Source: Chitinophagales bacterium
Lineage (GTDB): Bacteria > Bacteroidota > Bacteroidia > Chitinophagales > Saprospiraceae
Direction: 5' to 3'
Assembly: GCA_022360175.1 (NCBI GenBank)
Contig: JAKSDI010000164.1
Coordinates: 1-64,000 of the forward strand
DNA length: 64,000 nt
Both the position numbers and the translations under genes were made by a program. Every line of letters begins with the position of its first letter. Within the stretch, counting starts at the first letter, position 1. Below the pieces are notes generated by a model. The model saw only the letters and a program-made list of their open reading frames with translations. It did not search any database and was not told where the DNA came from. Shown one piece after another: positions 55,001-63,513 of the stretch.

Positions 55001-55804
55001 TTGATTAGTTCTTATTTATTAGGGATTAAACAGCGTCGTTCCACGGGGGTTGAAACCATACAGCAATTGGAAAGGAATGGTATGATGGTACTCCAGTTGG
55101 AGGAATTGTCAGGTCAACGGTTTGATATACTCATTGTCTCGAGTACATATGGTGCTATAGACCTTGATGGAAATATGACAGGACATATTCATCGTATGAG
55201 CAGGGAAAGAGCGAATGCTTCTTTACACCTACTGATGAGCCGTGCAAGTCAGCAACTGTATTTCCTCAACTCGATCGCTGATGAGGTATTGGAAGAGTCC
55301 AGCCGTGAAAATCCAGCAGCAGCCAGCTTCTTTATGTCGGCTTATATTAAATACCTGAGAGGGATAAGCCATCAAAATGTCGAAGAAGCCTTTGCTGCTA
55401 TCGAACAACTTCTAAACTATCCTTCCCGTCATACAGATATTCAGGATTCTGCTGACACAACTTTCTTCCTGGAGGAAGTTAGAATGCGTTTATTGCCCTA
55501 CCTGGGTAAAGGTACTCTTCGTGCTGCCACTGCAACAGATGGTGTGGAAGGCGCCTTACTAATTGAACCGGGCCCTACGGGAGAAACGGAAGCGGCTATC
55601 CTTCCAGATGGTTTTTTAGCCCGTTCCCCAAATACGGACTACCGATGGGAGTGTGAGCAGTTAAAAGCTTTACAGCAAAAGGATATCAGTGCGCTTGCTG
55701 CTACCTCTGCCAATTGGTGGCGTAATCCGGATCAGGAAGCCCGAAAAGCAGCAAGCAGAGTGATTCAGGGGCAACGAACTATGGTAAAGGAAGAGGAAGA
55801 GTAG
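52088..55804 (+). CDS. Large SF1 helicase/ATPase (AAA_11/AAA_12-like)
   Basis: A 1238-residue protein. The start at 52088 (ATG) is preferred to an upstream GTG. Walker A is GGPGGSGKT (residues 265-273) and Walker B is LILIDEAHLL (Asp840, Glu841). Between them lie about 565 residues of mostly helical sequence. Later motifs SVGIVCFTYGQRDLISSYLL, VLQLEELSGQRFDILIVSST and RANASLHLLMSRASQQLYFL are the motif IV-VI set of Upf1-like SF1 helicases. The N-terminal ~250 residues (AAPLFLWQLNIEA) resemble the front of DUF4011-type helicases. It may unwind or translocate on DNA or RNA; many relatives sit in defence loci, but no partner gene is adjacent. Its last 69 bases are duplicated downstream. Confidence 0.8.
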   Translation: MNIPQNNLQPGTWMKEDWQVYKDINKSRYQFVSIQSLDSNFADTFFSHLHRDAAFELIANGVFDIDESLKHLYFKARIQEKANGVQSFAFAYPICRKADAGEETIAAPLFLWQLNIEASSKHNAGWKISRQPLHKIYANQLLLDYWKEYYQLDIEEDIEQLLNGPFITKNKLEGLIQRIKQAFSDKDEATIEEEIIDDAGKPSFEIDTNGVFGVFNGLDAYVVEANIKEDDTATPNTFHYTNLPLSPEQATAYQMLLDHQSVWLGGPGGSGKTHLGLHSVLSTLLNDKKVLVVSRSMGTLRQYQERLEQLGLEKLSYLLRDTPQDKALFVELLKASVATKSPDRKYDAKAYRFLTEKLERLRQKLERNYHSSRKHLFEGHNWADMVGLYLSSTRKEGKELLATQVNASDYDFSEEEFEALSESIATCVELFEQTHTLKSSLNNLSPGIYLRMEKEEAEGFVSNKVDSLIEKGKRLQYWYINRIDAYASLLTAHYEQYYQKYTGILVGLKDKLADTFSRYGTEIGHSTLRKLKLQAIFSSEAKEKIAALQSIVDDYDNLREDFTHASYFDFNFPLEKGGLKLSDVQEGLEAFEIALQNWRLRQRELVQEETMRLSSKTAHPRLNFEDQLIEMVDGLNAYFDQINESGLYHLPFHNKTLTIPKQQRLLEEVIEQLEETQRAMPEFENFYGWQNNWLQLDEKSRRLIRILIKVQPNDWLAAFESWFYDNLLSKHYEAILPPSLEDTLALGNTYDELKPLLTPHLLLNWHKEKETAFKKLKRQNKSAYQQIMSGSLQSDKTFRQIFEKSGQAITAAMPIFMLNPELAIQLFASVKERFGLILIDEAHLLSDREATFLHSIGEKILLLGYGDQAAPPPAQVVAEKQGGVSCFLNEIVEGPALNLLYAIQQYQKGVSLPFPPDMVAFEQIDGRYDEDTEVNEEEALRVISMLNEIKRTPQRTFPSVGIVCFTYGQRDLISSYLLGIKQRRSTGVETIQQLERNGMMVLQLEELSGQRFDILIVSSTYGAIDLDGNMTGHIHRMSRERANASLHLLMSRASQQLYFLNSIADEVLEESSRENPAAASFFMSAYIKYLRGISHQNVEEAFAAIEQLLNYPSRHTDIQDSADTTFFLEEVRMRLLPYLGKGTLRAATATDGVEGALLIEPGPTGETEAAILPDGFLARSPNTDYRWECEQLKALQQKDISALAATSANWWRNPDQEARKAASRVIQGQRTMVKEEEE

Positions 55805-55838
55805 ATGTATTGCTTACCGGATGTGTGTTAGCATATAG

Positions 55839-55861
55839 CATCGCGGAAACATTCCGCGATG
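55839..55861 (+). terminator. Hairpin after the helicase gene
   Basis: CATCGCGGAA and TTCCGCGATG form a perfect 10-bp stem around ACA. It starts 34 bases after the stop. No T-run follows, so termination is only probable. The second 460-bp copy keeps it with one changed pair. Confidence 0.5.
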
Positions 55862-56195
55862 AACTATGAGTATCTTGCCTGCCCGCGAAGCGGTCGGAAG
55901 GGGTATCCACGAATTGCACAGATTCCACGAATGTCATCCACAAGTTTGTCTATTAATAAATACTAGCTTTGATAGAGTAAAGAACAATTAATAATGGGAT
56001 AGCAAAGATTTCGGAGAAGTCCACCATTTATTGAAAATGTTCATGTTGTGTATTTCGACTTCGGATGAAGTCGCACAAAGAATCTATCATCGCGTAACAT
56101 CGAGTTTATCCATCCATGAAGCGGTCGAGGAAAGGGGGAATTATCCACGAATTGCACAGATTCCACGAAAGTCATTCATGAGTTTCTAGCGTCAT

Positions 56196-56264
56196 GAAGC
56201 CCGAAAAGCGGCGAGCAGAGTGATTCAGGGGCAATGAACTGTGGTAAAGGAAGAGGAGGAGTAG
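56196..56264 (+). pseudogene. Duplicated 3' fragment of the helicase gene
   Basis: Copy of helicase codons from Glu1217 to the stop. The frame is kept (EARKAASRVIQGQ) but then reads TGA where the gene has CGA, so it carries an in-frame stop. No start or promoter accompanies it. It arose by the 460-bp tandem duplication. Confidence 0.8.
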
Positions 56265-56954
56265 ATGTATTGCTTACCGGATGTGTGTTAGCATATAGCA
56301 TCGCGGAAACGTTCCGCGACGAACTATGAGTATCTTGCCTGCCCGCGAAGCAGTCAAAAGAGGTATCCACGGATTACACAGATTCCACGAAAGTCATCCA
56401 CAAGTTTGTCTACTAATAAATACTAGCTTTGATAGAGTAAAGAACAGTTAATAATGGGATAGCAAAGACTTCGGAGAAGTCCACCATTTCTTGAAAATGC
56501 TCATGTTGTGTATCTCGACTTCGGATGAAGTCACACAAAGAATCTATCATCGCATAACATCGAGTTTATCCATCCATGAAGCGGTCGAGGAAAGGGGGGA
56601 TTATCCACGAATTACACGGATTCTACGAATGTCATTCATGAGTTTATTTACTAATAAATACGGGATACGATCAAATACTGGACGATTAGTGAAATTGGTG
56701 TGATTTGTGGACCACGAACACAGAAGAAAAATCTCAGTATTTAAAATAAGCTTTTCTTCACAACATTTAGTCTTTTCTTAACGGTCTATAATATCTGTTT
56801 GTAGTTATTATTATAGATGTATTATTTGTCTGGAAAGGGAATTGGAGTTCAAAAAGTGGTTTTGATGCAGATGAGCCAAATTATTTAAATGTTAAGCGGA
56901 ACTTTTTAGCAACTTTTCAGTACAATTACATAAAAACAGGAAAACAAACAGACT

Positions 56955-59843
56955 ATGCAGTGGCAAGGCATTGGTGGTAGTAGTATACTCATACTTTTTA
57001 TCTCTTTACTGGTAGCTTGTAAGGAAACGCCTTATCCTACACCTCCTCTTTCTTTGGATGGTGCCCCCTTTCTCGAAATCAATACGGATAGTATATTACA
57101 GGAAGTAGAAGCATTGTCGCTGGAAGAAAAATTGGGCAGGCTGGTTTTTTACCAGCAAAAAGGAGAACCCAATGCAGAAATTTTGCAACTGGTTAGTATG
57201 GGCATGCTCAGTGGAGTGATCTTTTCAGATATAGAACCCTCTTTGTATGTACAGTGGAGAGATAGCTTGAAAAATATTAGCCCATTACCTTTATTAATTA
57301 GTCTAGATGGGGGAAAAGGGCTCAATCCAGTATTATCTTCCTCTGTTGCTTTTCCTGCTTCTTTGAGTTGGCAGGCAGTGAAGGAAGATAGCTTGCTTGC
57401 TATGGCGTATCGTTTATTAAACGAATCTGCTCAGCAGTTGTCTCCCGATATGATTCAGCTACCAGCACCGGATGAGGATTTACTGGCGGTAGATGAATTT
57501 TTGATCAGCCTTATTGAATCAGGCACTCGCAGAGGAATACTACCTATTGTAGATGGCTTTGCACCCCAGGTTTATGCAGCACCAGATTCAAGCAGGCAAT
57601 TGCAGTCGTTATTGTATTATCACGACCAATTGAAAAGGGTAGGGGTAGCCGGCCTTCAGTTTGATATGGCTGCCTCTTATACTGAAGAAGAGTTGATTCT
57701 GATCAACCAATTTGTACGATCTATCTGGGGGTACGGTGGTTTCATTGTAAGTGAGGGAGTAGATACCGACAATTTCCGTAAGGCACTGGGAATGGATGCA
57801 GATTTGCTGCTTACTAATAAATCGCCTCAGCAATTACTTGAAAAATTATTACAATCCTATAATAGAGGTTTACTTACAGATGAATGGCTCAATGCCAAAG
57901 TGGCCAAAATCTATAAAGCACAATGGTGGAGAAAACAACAGGGGATACAACCAAAGCAGGAGGAGGCTACTGAAACAGTAAAAACTTTACAAGCTTCTAT
58001 GATAGAAGTGCTGGACGAGGATGAAAACAACTTGTCGGAAGCAGATTACTACAGCCATGCTTATTGGGATTTTCTAAGTAGAGATATCGCAGAAAAAGGA
58101 GTTGTACTGGCTACCAATCCCAATGATTTTATTCCAGTTAAAACGATTCCCTCTAAAGCGGTACAAATACTACATCTTTCTAAAGGAAAGCATACTTCCT
58201 CTTTTAATAATTATTTTGGCAAATACACCGCCTACGAAAGCTGGCAGGCTAATGACTGGAATACCTTTAGTCGCATGGGTAGCAGGCTGAAAGAAGCAGA
58301 TACTGGGGTACTGGTATTACACGATTACCAATTGGATAGTACAGAAGCGGCTACTATTCAACAATGGCAAGCAGCAGCAGCAACCTTGATGATTGTAAAT
58401 ATACAGCGTCCTTCCAATTTGAAATTACTGGACGAAAACGCAATTATCCTGCAGGCTTTTTCCGATGATAAATATACCATGGAGGCTCTCCCTCAGATTA
58501 TCTGGGGAGGTATTCCCACCAGTGGTACGCTGCCGATTGGTATTACGGAGGCTTTTACTTCCGGTCATGGCATTCCAACCGAAGCAATACGCCTGAAATA
58601 TGGTATTCCTCAACAGGCAGGTATCGCTCCACAAGCATTAGTGGGTATAGATGCCATAGTGAATACAGCAATTGATGATAAGGTATTTCCTGGTGCGCAG
58701 GTATTGGTAGCCAAAGATGGCAAAGTAATATATAGCAAAGCCTTTGGGCATCACACTTACGAAAAAGAGCAAAAGGTAAAAACCAGTGATCTATACGATC
58801 TGGCTTCTATCACCAAAGTAGCGGCTACGTCTCTGATAGCCATGCAGCAATACGATCAGGAACTTTATGAGTTGAATGGCAAGCTCAAGAATTACCTGCC
58901 TGAAAGTGAGAAAAGCAGATTGCGTAATATAACCCCCAAGAAATTGATGTCGCATCGTACGGGTATACAGGCACATATGCCCGTGGTGCCTTATTTACTC
59001 CATCGCGATATGGAAAATCGCGACTGTGAGCTATATTTCTGTGATCATCCTTCTGAAGATTTTCCGGTAGCAGTAGCAGATTCCTTTTATTTCTCTCAGG
59101 AGTATACCGATCTTATCTGGAAGGACCTATACAAACTAGCTCCCCGAAAGACAAAATTCAAATACAGCGATGTCAATTTTGTGTTGCTGCAAAAATTACT
59201 CGAACAGAAAGGTGGCAAGCGCCTCGACAGCATGGCTTATGCTTCTTTTTATGAAAAACTAGGCTTGCGCAAAACCTTATACAATCCGCTCAAGCAGTAT
59301 GGCATTAAATCCATCGTTCCTACTCAGAATGACCAGCGCTGGCGTCAGCAATTGGTACACGGTTATGTACACGATGAAACGGCTGCTCTAATGGGCGGTG
59401 TAGCAGGCCATGCCGGCCTCTTCTCTACTGCCGAAGACTTAGCCGTCCTTTTCCAGTTACTCCTCAATGAAGGCGAGTATGGGGGTCATTCTTTCCTGAA
59501 GGCTTCTACCATCCGTCAATTTACCAAAGCCTCCTACGGCAACCACCGCGGCCTGGGCTTCGACAAACCCAAAGATGAAGACTTCGATGAAGAAGGGAAA
59601 TTTCCTCAGCAGGCTAGCACTGCACTATATGGCCATACCGGCTTCACCGGCACCTGCGTTTGGGCAGACCCCGAAAGTGATCTGATCTATATCTTCCTCT
59701 CCAATCGCGTCTACCCCGATGCCAAAAACAAACAACTCTATAAAAAACGTATCCGCGAGCGCATCCATCAGGTGATTTATGATGCTTTTGAGAGCTTTGA
59801 GGGGGAGGAGCCGGGGTTTGTGTGGGGTGGGGGTGAGGAGTAG
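56955..59843 (+). CDS. GH3-like domain / serine beta-lactamase-type hydrolase fusion lipoprotein
   Basis: A 962-residue lipoprotein (LILFISLLVACKE). Residues 45-345 follow the glycoside hydrolase 3 (NagZ-like) fold: LSLEEKLGRLVFYQQ, GMLSGVIFSD, PLLISLDGGKGLNP, GYGGFIVSEGVDTDNFRKAL, QWWRKQQG. The KH(F/Y)PG motif is missing and the usual SD of the catalytic loop reads SE, so sugar-cleaving activity is doubtful. A linker domain leads to the C-terminal class C beta-lactamase/transpeptidase domain (about 570-940) with Ser618-x-x-Lys621 (SITK), Tyr737-Ser-Asp and HTGFTGT. Such fusions occur in Bacteroidota and are probably involved in peptidoglycan turnover in the periplasm. Confidence 0.88.
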   Translation: MQWQGIGGSSILILFISLLVACKETPYPTPPLSLDGAPFLEINTDSILQEVEALSLEEKLGRLVFYQQKGEPNAEILQLVSMGMLSGVIFSDIEPSLYVQWRDSLKNISPLPLLISLDGGKGLNPVLSSSVAFPASLSWQAVKEDSLLAMAYRLLNESAQQLSPDMIQLPAPDEDLLAVDEFLISLIESGTRRGILPIVDGFAPQVYAAPDSSRQLQSLLYYHDQLKRVGVAGLQFDMAASYTEEELILINQFVRSIWGYGGFIVSEGVDTDNFRKALGMDADLLLTNKSPQQLLEKLLQSYNRGLLTDEWLNAKVAKIYKAQWWRKQQGIQPKQEEATETVKTLQASMIEVLDEDENNLSEADYYSHAYWDFLSRDIAEKGVVLATNPNDFIPVKTIPSKAVQILHLSKGKHTSSFNNYFGKYTAYESWQANDWNTFSRMGSRLKEADTGVLVLHDYQLDSTEAATIQQWQAAAATLMIVNIQRPSNLKLLDENAIILQAFSDDKYTMEALPQIIWGGIPTSGTLPIGITEAFTSGHGIPTEAIRLKYGIPQQAGIAPQALVGIDAIVNTAIDDKVFPGAQVLVAKDGKVIYSKAFGHHTYEKEQKVKTSDLYDLASITKVAATSLIAMQQYDQELYELNGKLKNYLPESEKSRLRNITPKKLMSHRTGIQAHMPVVPYLLHRDMENRDCELYFCDHPSEDFPVAVADSFYFSQEYTDLIWKDLYKLAPRKTKFKYSDVNFVLLQKLLEQKGGKRLDSMAYASFYEKLGLRKTLYNPLKQYGIKSIVPTQNDQRWRQQLVHGYVHDETAALMGGVAGHAGLFSTAEDLAVLFQLLLNEGEYGGHSFLKASTIRQFTKASYGNHRGLGFDKPKDEDFDEEGKFPQQASTALYGHTGFTGTCVWADPESDLIYIFLSNRVYPDAKNKQLYKKRIRERIHQVIYDAFESFEGEEPGFVWGGGEE

Positions 59844-60100
59844 TGTGGATGCATTGTGCTAACTGTCTAGAGTGATTTCAAATTAAATATTTGGTTGCAT
59901 TGTTGGAGTGGGGCTGTATATTGAGAAGAGAGTTCGGTATAGCATAATAGGTAATATAAGAATATTCGTGTATTAGTTAAGTTCTGCGTAATAGACTTGG
60001 GAGGCTGATTTATGTATTCTGACTAGTAATAAAATGTTAATTAATTTATTGTATGGATGTTTGATGATGTATTTGGATAAGTAAAAATTTAACTAAAGCA

Positions 60101-60108
60101 TAACTTTG
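60101..60108 (+). promoter_or_regulatory. -7 promoter box of the PD-(D/E)xK gene
   Basis: TAACTTTG fits TAnnTTTG exactly and lies 11 bases before the ATG at 60120. A transcript starting about 7 bases downstream would leave almost no leader for that ATG, so the in-frame ATG at 60174 may be the true start. Confidence 0.45.
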
Positions 60109-60119
60109 GTTAATTAACG

Positions 60120-61697
60120 ATGCTGGTATTTTACACTGCGAACAGCTCAGCGTTGGTGAAAAAAAATGATAAAATGACTTTGTTTAAAAAAGTAGAACAA
60201 GAAATATTAGATAATCACTATAAAGAATTCGATTTACCAAAATATCAAACAGATATTACTATCAAGTGTATCTTAAAATCATTTAGTGAATTTGAAAAAG
60301 GGTTATCTCAAGAGAATGATGAATATTCTTTATTGATTGGAGAACTCAATCAGATGTTATTTGCAACTCAGCATTGCTTAGAATGGATACTAAATACAGA
60401 TAGTCAAAGTAAGAAAGATGGCTTTCCACCAATTGAAAGCATTTTAGAATTTGTAGATTGGGGCTATAAATATTCCTTGTTATTTGATTTACATGTAGCA
60501 AAATGGAAAAATCACATATCAGCTGAGGTAAATGAGGCAATAAAGACTATTAAATTTAGCACAGTAAGTGAAAAGGTATTACAGTTTTCTCAAAACCAAT
60601 TGAATACATTTGGCAAAATTTCCAAGATAATATTGAACAAAATACCTGATGAAGAACTGTTTAAGGATTTTCAAGAACATAAAACTAAAAAGCTTGCAAT
60701 ATCATACAAGTTAACGGAGAAATACTTTAATCATTTTAATCACATGATTCTTCCTGAGGTTGATAGAGATTTTGATTTAGGGAGGTATTCAATTTTTGAT
60801 TTTATAAAATTTCATACGACCTTTTATATACTTTGCAAGTATTTAATTTATGACGAAAACAAAAAAGAAACAGTTCTTCCATATTGTCAGCCTAAGCAAG
60901 GATTAATTGACTTTATTGCAAGTGTTTCAAGAATTGAAAAACAGAAAATTGATGATATACTTTCTGAACTAACTTTCGGAAAAAGATTCAAGAACATTTT
61001 ATCGAATGCCCCATTTATTTTCAAGGATGGAATGTATTATTTTGCTCCTCGAATGTACTCAATTATAGAACCAAATAGAATGTTAATCGGAGCCTTAAAT
61101 ACAAGAGAAGAAAATAAAATTTATGATTCTTTAATAAACACGATTGAAGAATCTTGGATAAATACAATCCAGAAAGAATTAGAAAAATCCAATCAATTTG
61201 ATATTATGCCTAACAAAAAATTAAAACATAAAGGCAAAATAATCAAACCAGATTTTATTATCTATGATGATGAAGTAATCATAATTATCGAATATAAACA
61301 CTTTATAGTTCCCGTGACGACTTCTGAAATCTTAAATAAAAGTAAAGAAATTGAAAAAGCCGTAGAACAGCTTAAAAAGTATGAACACTTTTTATTACAG
61401 CCAAGTGTTAGAATAAATAAGTTAGGGAATATTAATAAAAAACGAATCGAAAAGCTTGTCCTTTTAAGGAATCCAATGCCTATTATGGTTTTTGATTCAA
61501 ATGTCCTTTATTGTAATATATTTCAACTTGAAGATTTGGTTGAAAACAATATATCGCTTGATAAATTTGTCGATAGAATAAGAAATATTAATTCTCAAAG
61601 TATGCAAAAAGACTTTGAAACAAATAGAATAAAGGTTGGTAGTTGGACATATGAATTCGAGAGTATTCTTATTAGAAAATCAGTATCTAATAAATAG
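60120..61697 (+). CDS. AT-rich gene for a PD-(D/E)xK nuclease-like protein
   Basis: A 525-residue protein (507 if it starts at 60174) whose family I do not recognise. Near the C-terminus it has the nuclease core: Asp378 in IKPDFIIYDDE, then Glu391-Tyr-Lys393 in IIIIEYKHF, the spacing of the PD-(D/E)xK superfamily. The remaining ~370 residues are helical and Lys/Asn/Ile-rich (VEQEILDNHYKEFDLPKY, FIKFHTTFYILCKYLIYDE). Codon use is clearly more AT-rich than in the neighbours, a sign of recent transfer. Restriction or defence function fits this fold and composition but is inference. No partner gene is adjacent. Confidence 0.7.
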   Translation: MLVFYTANSSALVKKNDKMTLFKKVEQEILDNHYKEFDLPKYQTDITIKCILKSFSEFEKGLSQENDEYSLLIGELNQMLFATQHCLEWILNTDSQSKKDGFPPIESILEFVDWGYKYSLLFDLHVAKWKNHISAEVNEAIKTIKFSTVSEKVLQFSQNQLNTFGKISKIILNKIPDEELFKDFQEHKTKKLAISYKLTEKYFNHFNHMILPEVDRDFDLGRYSIFDFIKFHTTFYILCKYLIYDENKKETVLPYCQPKQGLIDFIASVSRIEKQKIDDILSELTFGKRFKNILSNAPFIFKDGMYYFAPRMYSIIEPNRMLIGALNTREENKIYDSLINTIEESWINTIQKELEKSNQFDIMPNKKLKHKGKIIKPDFIIYDDEVIIIIEYKHFIVPVTTSEILNKSKEIEKAVEQLKKYEHFLLQPSVRINKLGNINKKRIEKLVLLRNPMPIMVFDSNVLYCNIFQLEDLVENNISLDKFVDRIRNINSQSMQKDFETNRIKVGSWTYEFESILIRKSVSNK

Positions 61698-61850
61698 GTA
61701 TTGTTACATAAAGTGAAATAATCACTATGCTATAAGTAGCCTGTTGTTCTTACTATTTAGATACAAAACTCACGCCCAAATCGCTATGTGAGCTTTGCAA
61801 CCCCACATCAAATATCCTTCTGCTCCTCTCTTCTCACTGATCACTCTAAT

Positions 61851-61918
61851 AATCGGCGGCTAAAGCCACCGCGACAAAACGATTCCCATACATCAGCTTC
61901 AAGCTGGCGTGTGGGTTG
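61851..61918. repeat. REP-like repeat, copy 1
   Basis: Starts AATCGGCGGCTAAAGCCACC and ends with CAGCTTCAAGCTGGCG. It matches 63321-63388 over about 68 bases with few changes. Both parts are palindromic. It lies in the 375-base gap between the PD-(D/E)xK gene and the propeller gene, where no gene is seen. Confidence 0.75.
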
Positions 61919-61942
61919 AAGCACAGTTCGCTTTTCAAAAGA

Positions 61943-61974
61943 TGTTTACTAAACTTCGAAGTTTAGTAAACATA
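61943..61974. repeat. 32-bp perfect palindrome
   Basis: ATGTTTACTAAACTTC followed directly by its exact reverse complement, centred on TTCGAA. It lies about 100 bases upstream of the propeller lipoprotein gene and could be a protein-binding site, a cruciform or a terminator for the upstream gene. Confidence 0.7.
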
Positions 61975-62072
61975 TAGCCTACCCTCCCATTTCGAAAAAT
62001 TTACATCTTTTTACAATTGGCAGGACCTGAAGAAAACACCTCCTCTTTATCTTTCTGGGAAAACTTAAAAAT

Positions 62073-63146
62073 ATGAAGGGATACCATTCTTATGTATACA
62101 TATGGTTGTTGCTGTTCTCTTTAATCTGTTTCACAGCTTGTAAGGGGCAGGAAAACCCAGGAGAAAAAGCCCAGCCGGGGATTGAATTTCCCGTTTTTTC
62201 AGATACATCTCCTGATTCACAAATTGCTGAGTATATACGACATATATTCCAGGATAAAAATGGAGGTCTGTGGTTTGGCACGAATGGTAAAGGCGTGGCG
62301 TATTATGATGGAGATCGTATTTCCTATTTCTCCAATGAAGAAGGATTTGGTGGGCAACAAATTACAGGCATTACAGAAGATTTGGAGGGAAATATATGGT
62401 TTGCTACCAATCAGGGGGTGGTGAAATATGACTGGTCCAATAATAAAGAAGGAGGAAAACAATTTATCAATTATACGGACCAGCGATATTTTGAAGGTCA
62501 GCGATTCTGGAGCATATTGGCGGATAGCAAAGGTAATATTTGGGCTGGTTCAGTAAAGGGTATCTATCGATTTGATGGCGCAAGCTGGACACTATTTGAG
62601 CTTCCTTATCCTGAGAGCGTGACAGGTGAATTCATCACTAAAAGAACGGCATGGTCTATAACGGAAGACAGTGCCGGCAATGTATGGATTAGCACAAATG
62701 GTTATGGGGCCTTTAAGTATGATGGCCAGTCATTTATTCAATACACAGAGAAGGACGGGCTGACGGATAATAGCGTTGATCACATTTTAGAAGACAGTAA
62801 AGGTAATATTTGGTTTGGAACGAGGTATGGAGGTTTGAGCCGCTTTGATGGCAGTAGTTTCGTCAACTTTACACAGAAAGATGGCAGTATTGGCAATGAT
62901 GAAGTATGTGTCGTTTATGAAGATAAGAAAGGAAATATCTGGTTTAGCTCTGAAGGTTTTGGGGTATATCGTTATGATGGAGCATCCTTCATCAATTTCT
63001 TTAAAAAGCAAGGCTTCAATGTAGGAGCCGTACAAACAATTGTAGAAGACAGAGAAGGCCGATTATGGGTAGGTGGCGGAGGTGGACTTTACCGATTTGA
63101 TGGTAAACGCTTTATTAATGTAACAAAGAATGGTCCCTGGGAATAA
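62073..63146 (+). CDS. Reg_prop beta-propeller lipoprotein
   Basis: A 357-residue lipoprotein (LLLFSLICFTACKG) consisting of about seven two-component-regulator propeller repeats: IFQDKNGGLWFGTNGKGVAY, ITEDLEGNIWFATNQGVVKY, ILADSKGNIWAGSVKGIYRF, ITEDSAGNVWISTNGYGAFK, ILEDSKGNIWFGTRYGGLSR, VYEDKKGNIWFSSEGFGVYR, IVEDREGRLWVGGGGGLYRF. Such propellers form the sensor part of hybrid two-component systems, where they bind glycans. Here the propeller stands alone, with a lipid anchor and no kinase domain. It would sit in the periplasm or at the surface as a binding protein. Confidence 0.9.
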   Translation: MKGYHSYVYIWLLLFSLICFTACKGQENPGEKAQPGIEFPVFSDTSPDSQIAEYIRHIFQDKNGGLWFGTNGKGVAYYDGDRISYFSNEEGFGGQQITGITEDLEGNIWFATNQGVVKYDWSNNKEGGKQFINYTDQRYFEGQRFWSILADSKGNIWAGSVKGIYRFDGASWTLFELPYPESVTGEFITKRTAWSITEDSAGNVWISTNGYGAFKYDGQSFIQYTEKDGLTDNSVDHILEDSKGNIWFGTRYGGLSRFDGSSFVNFTQKDGSIGNDEVCVVYEDKKGNIWFSSEGFGVYRYDGASFINFFKKQGFNVGAVQTIVEDREGRLWVGGGGGLYRFDGKRFINVTKNGPWE

Positions 63147-63244
63147 ACTGCCAAATTAAAACGAATGCTCCGGTTTATATATATATGCTCATCCTTATAT
63201 ATCACAAACGTCACTCAGCGCGTATTCTTTTAAATTAAGCGTTA

Positions 63245-63277
63245 ATCCCATATCCCAGCTTCAAGCTGGCGTATGGA
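63245..63277. repeat. REP-like repeat, partial copy
   Basis: ATCCCATATCCCAGCTTCAA and the rest of the CAGCTTCAAGCTGGCG half of the REP-like element, without the GGCGGCT half. Confidence 0.6.
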
Positions 63278-63320
63278 TTCCAAGTGTAGCAGGATGCTCC
63301 CGTCTGTGCCTATGCCATCA

Positions 63321-63388
63321 AATCGGCGGCTAAAGCCACCGCGACAACATGATTCCCATACCTCAGCTTCAAGCTGGCGCATAGGTTT
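63321..63388. repeat. REP-like repeat, copy 2
   Basis: Near-identical to 61851-61918: the first 27 bases agree exactly, then a few substitutions. The 367-base gap 63147-63513 holds this, the partial copy and no gene. Confidence 0.75.
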
Positions 63389-63513
63389 AAAGCACATTCA
63401 GGATATCCAGACAAGCTGCATGGCTATTTTTCGTACAACTATTACTACCTTAGAGTTAAGTAATATTGATCACTTACTTAGATTGAAGCCTGGAAATAAA
63501 GATGTTTAATTAA

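Larger units (their letters stand above)
55736..56655 (+). repeat. 460-bp tandem duplication at the end of the helicase gene
   Basis: Two direct copies (55736-56195 and 56196-56655) with a constant offset of 460 bases. The first begins inside the helicase gene, 69 bases before its stop. Each copy contains two ~90-base sub-repeats around TATCCACGAATTGCACAGAT (near 55904, 56142, 56364, 56602) and a CGCGGAA/TTCCGCG hairpin. The copies differ at scattered single bases, so the event is not very recent. No gene lies in 55805-56954; the last 300 bases hold a further partial unit and the AT-rich leader of the next gene. Confidence 0.85.

Noticed and set aside
55736-56655. CRISPR-like array
   Set aside because: The unit is 460 bases with sub-repeats of about 90 bases, there are no equal short repeats with unique spacers, and no cas genes are seen.
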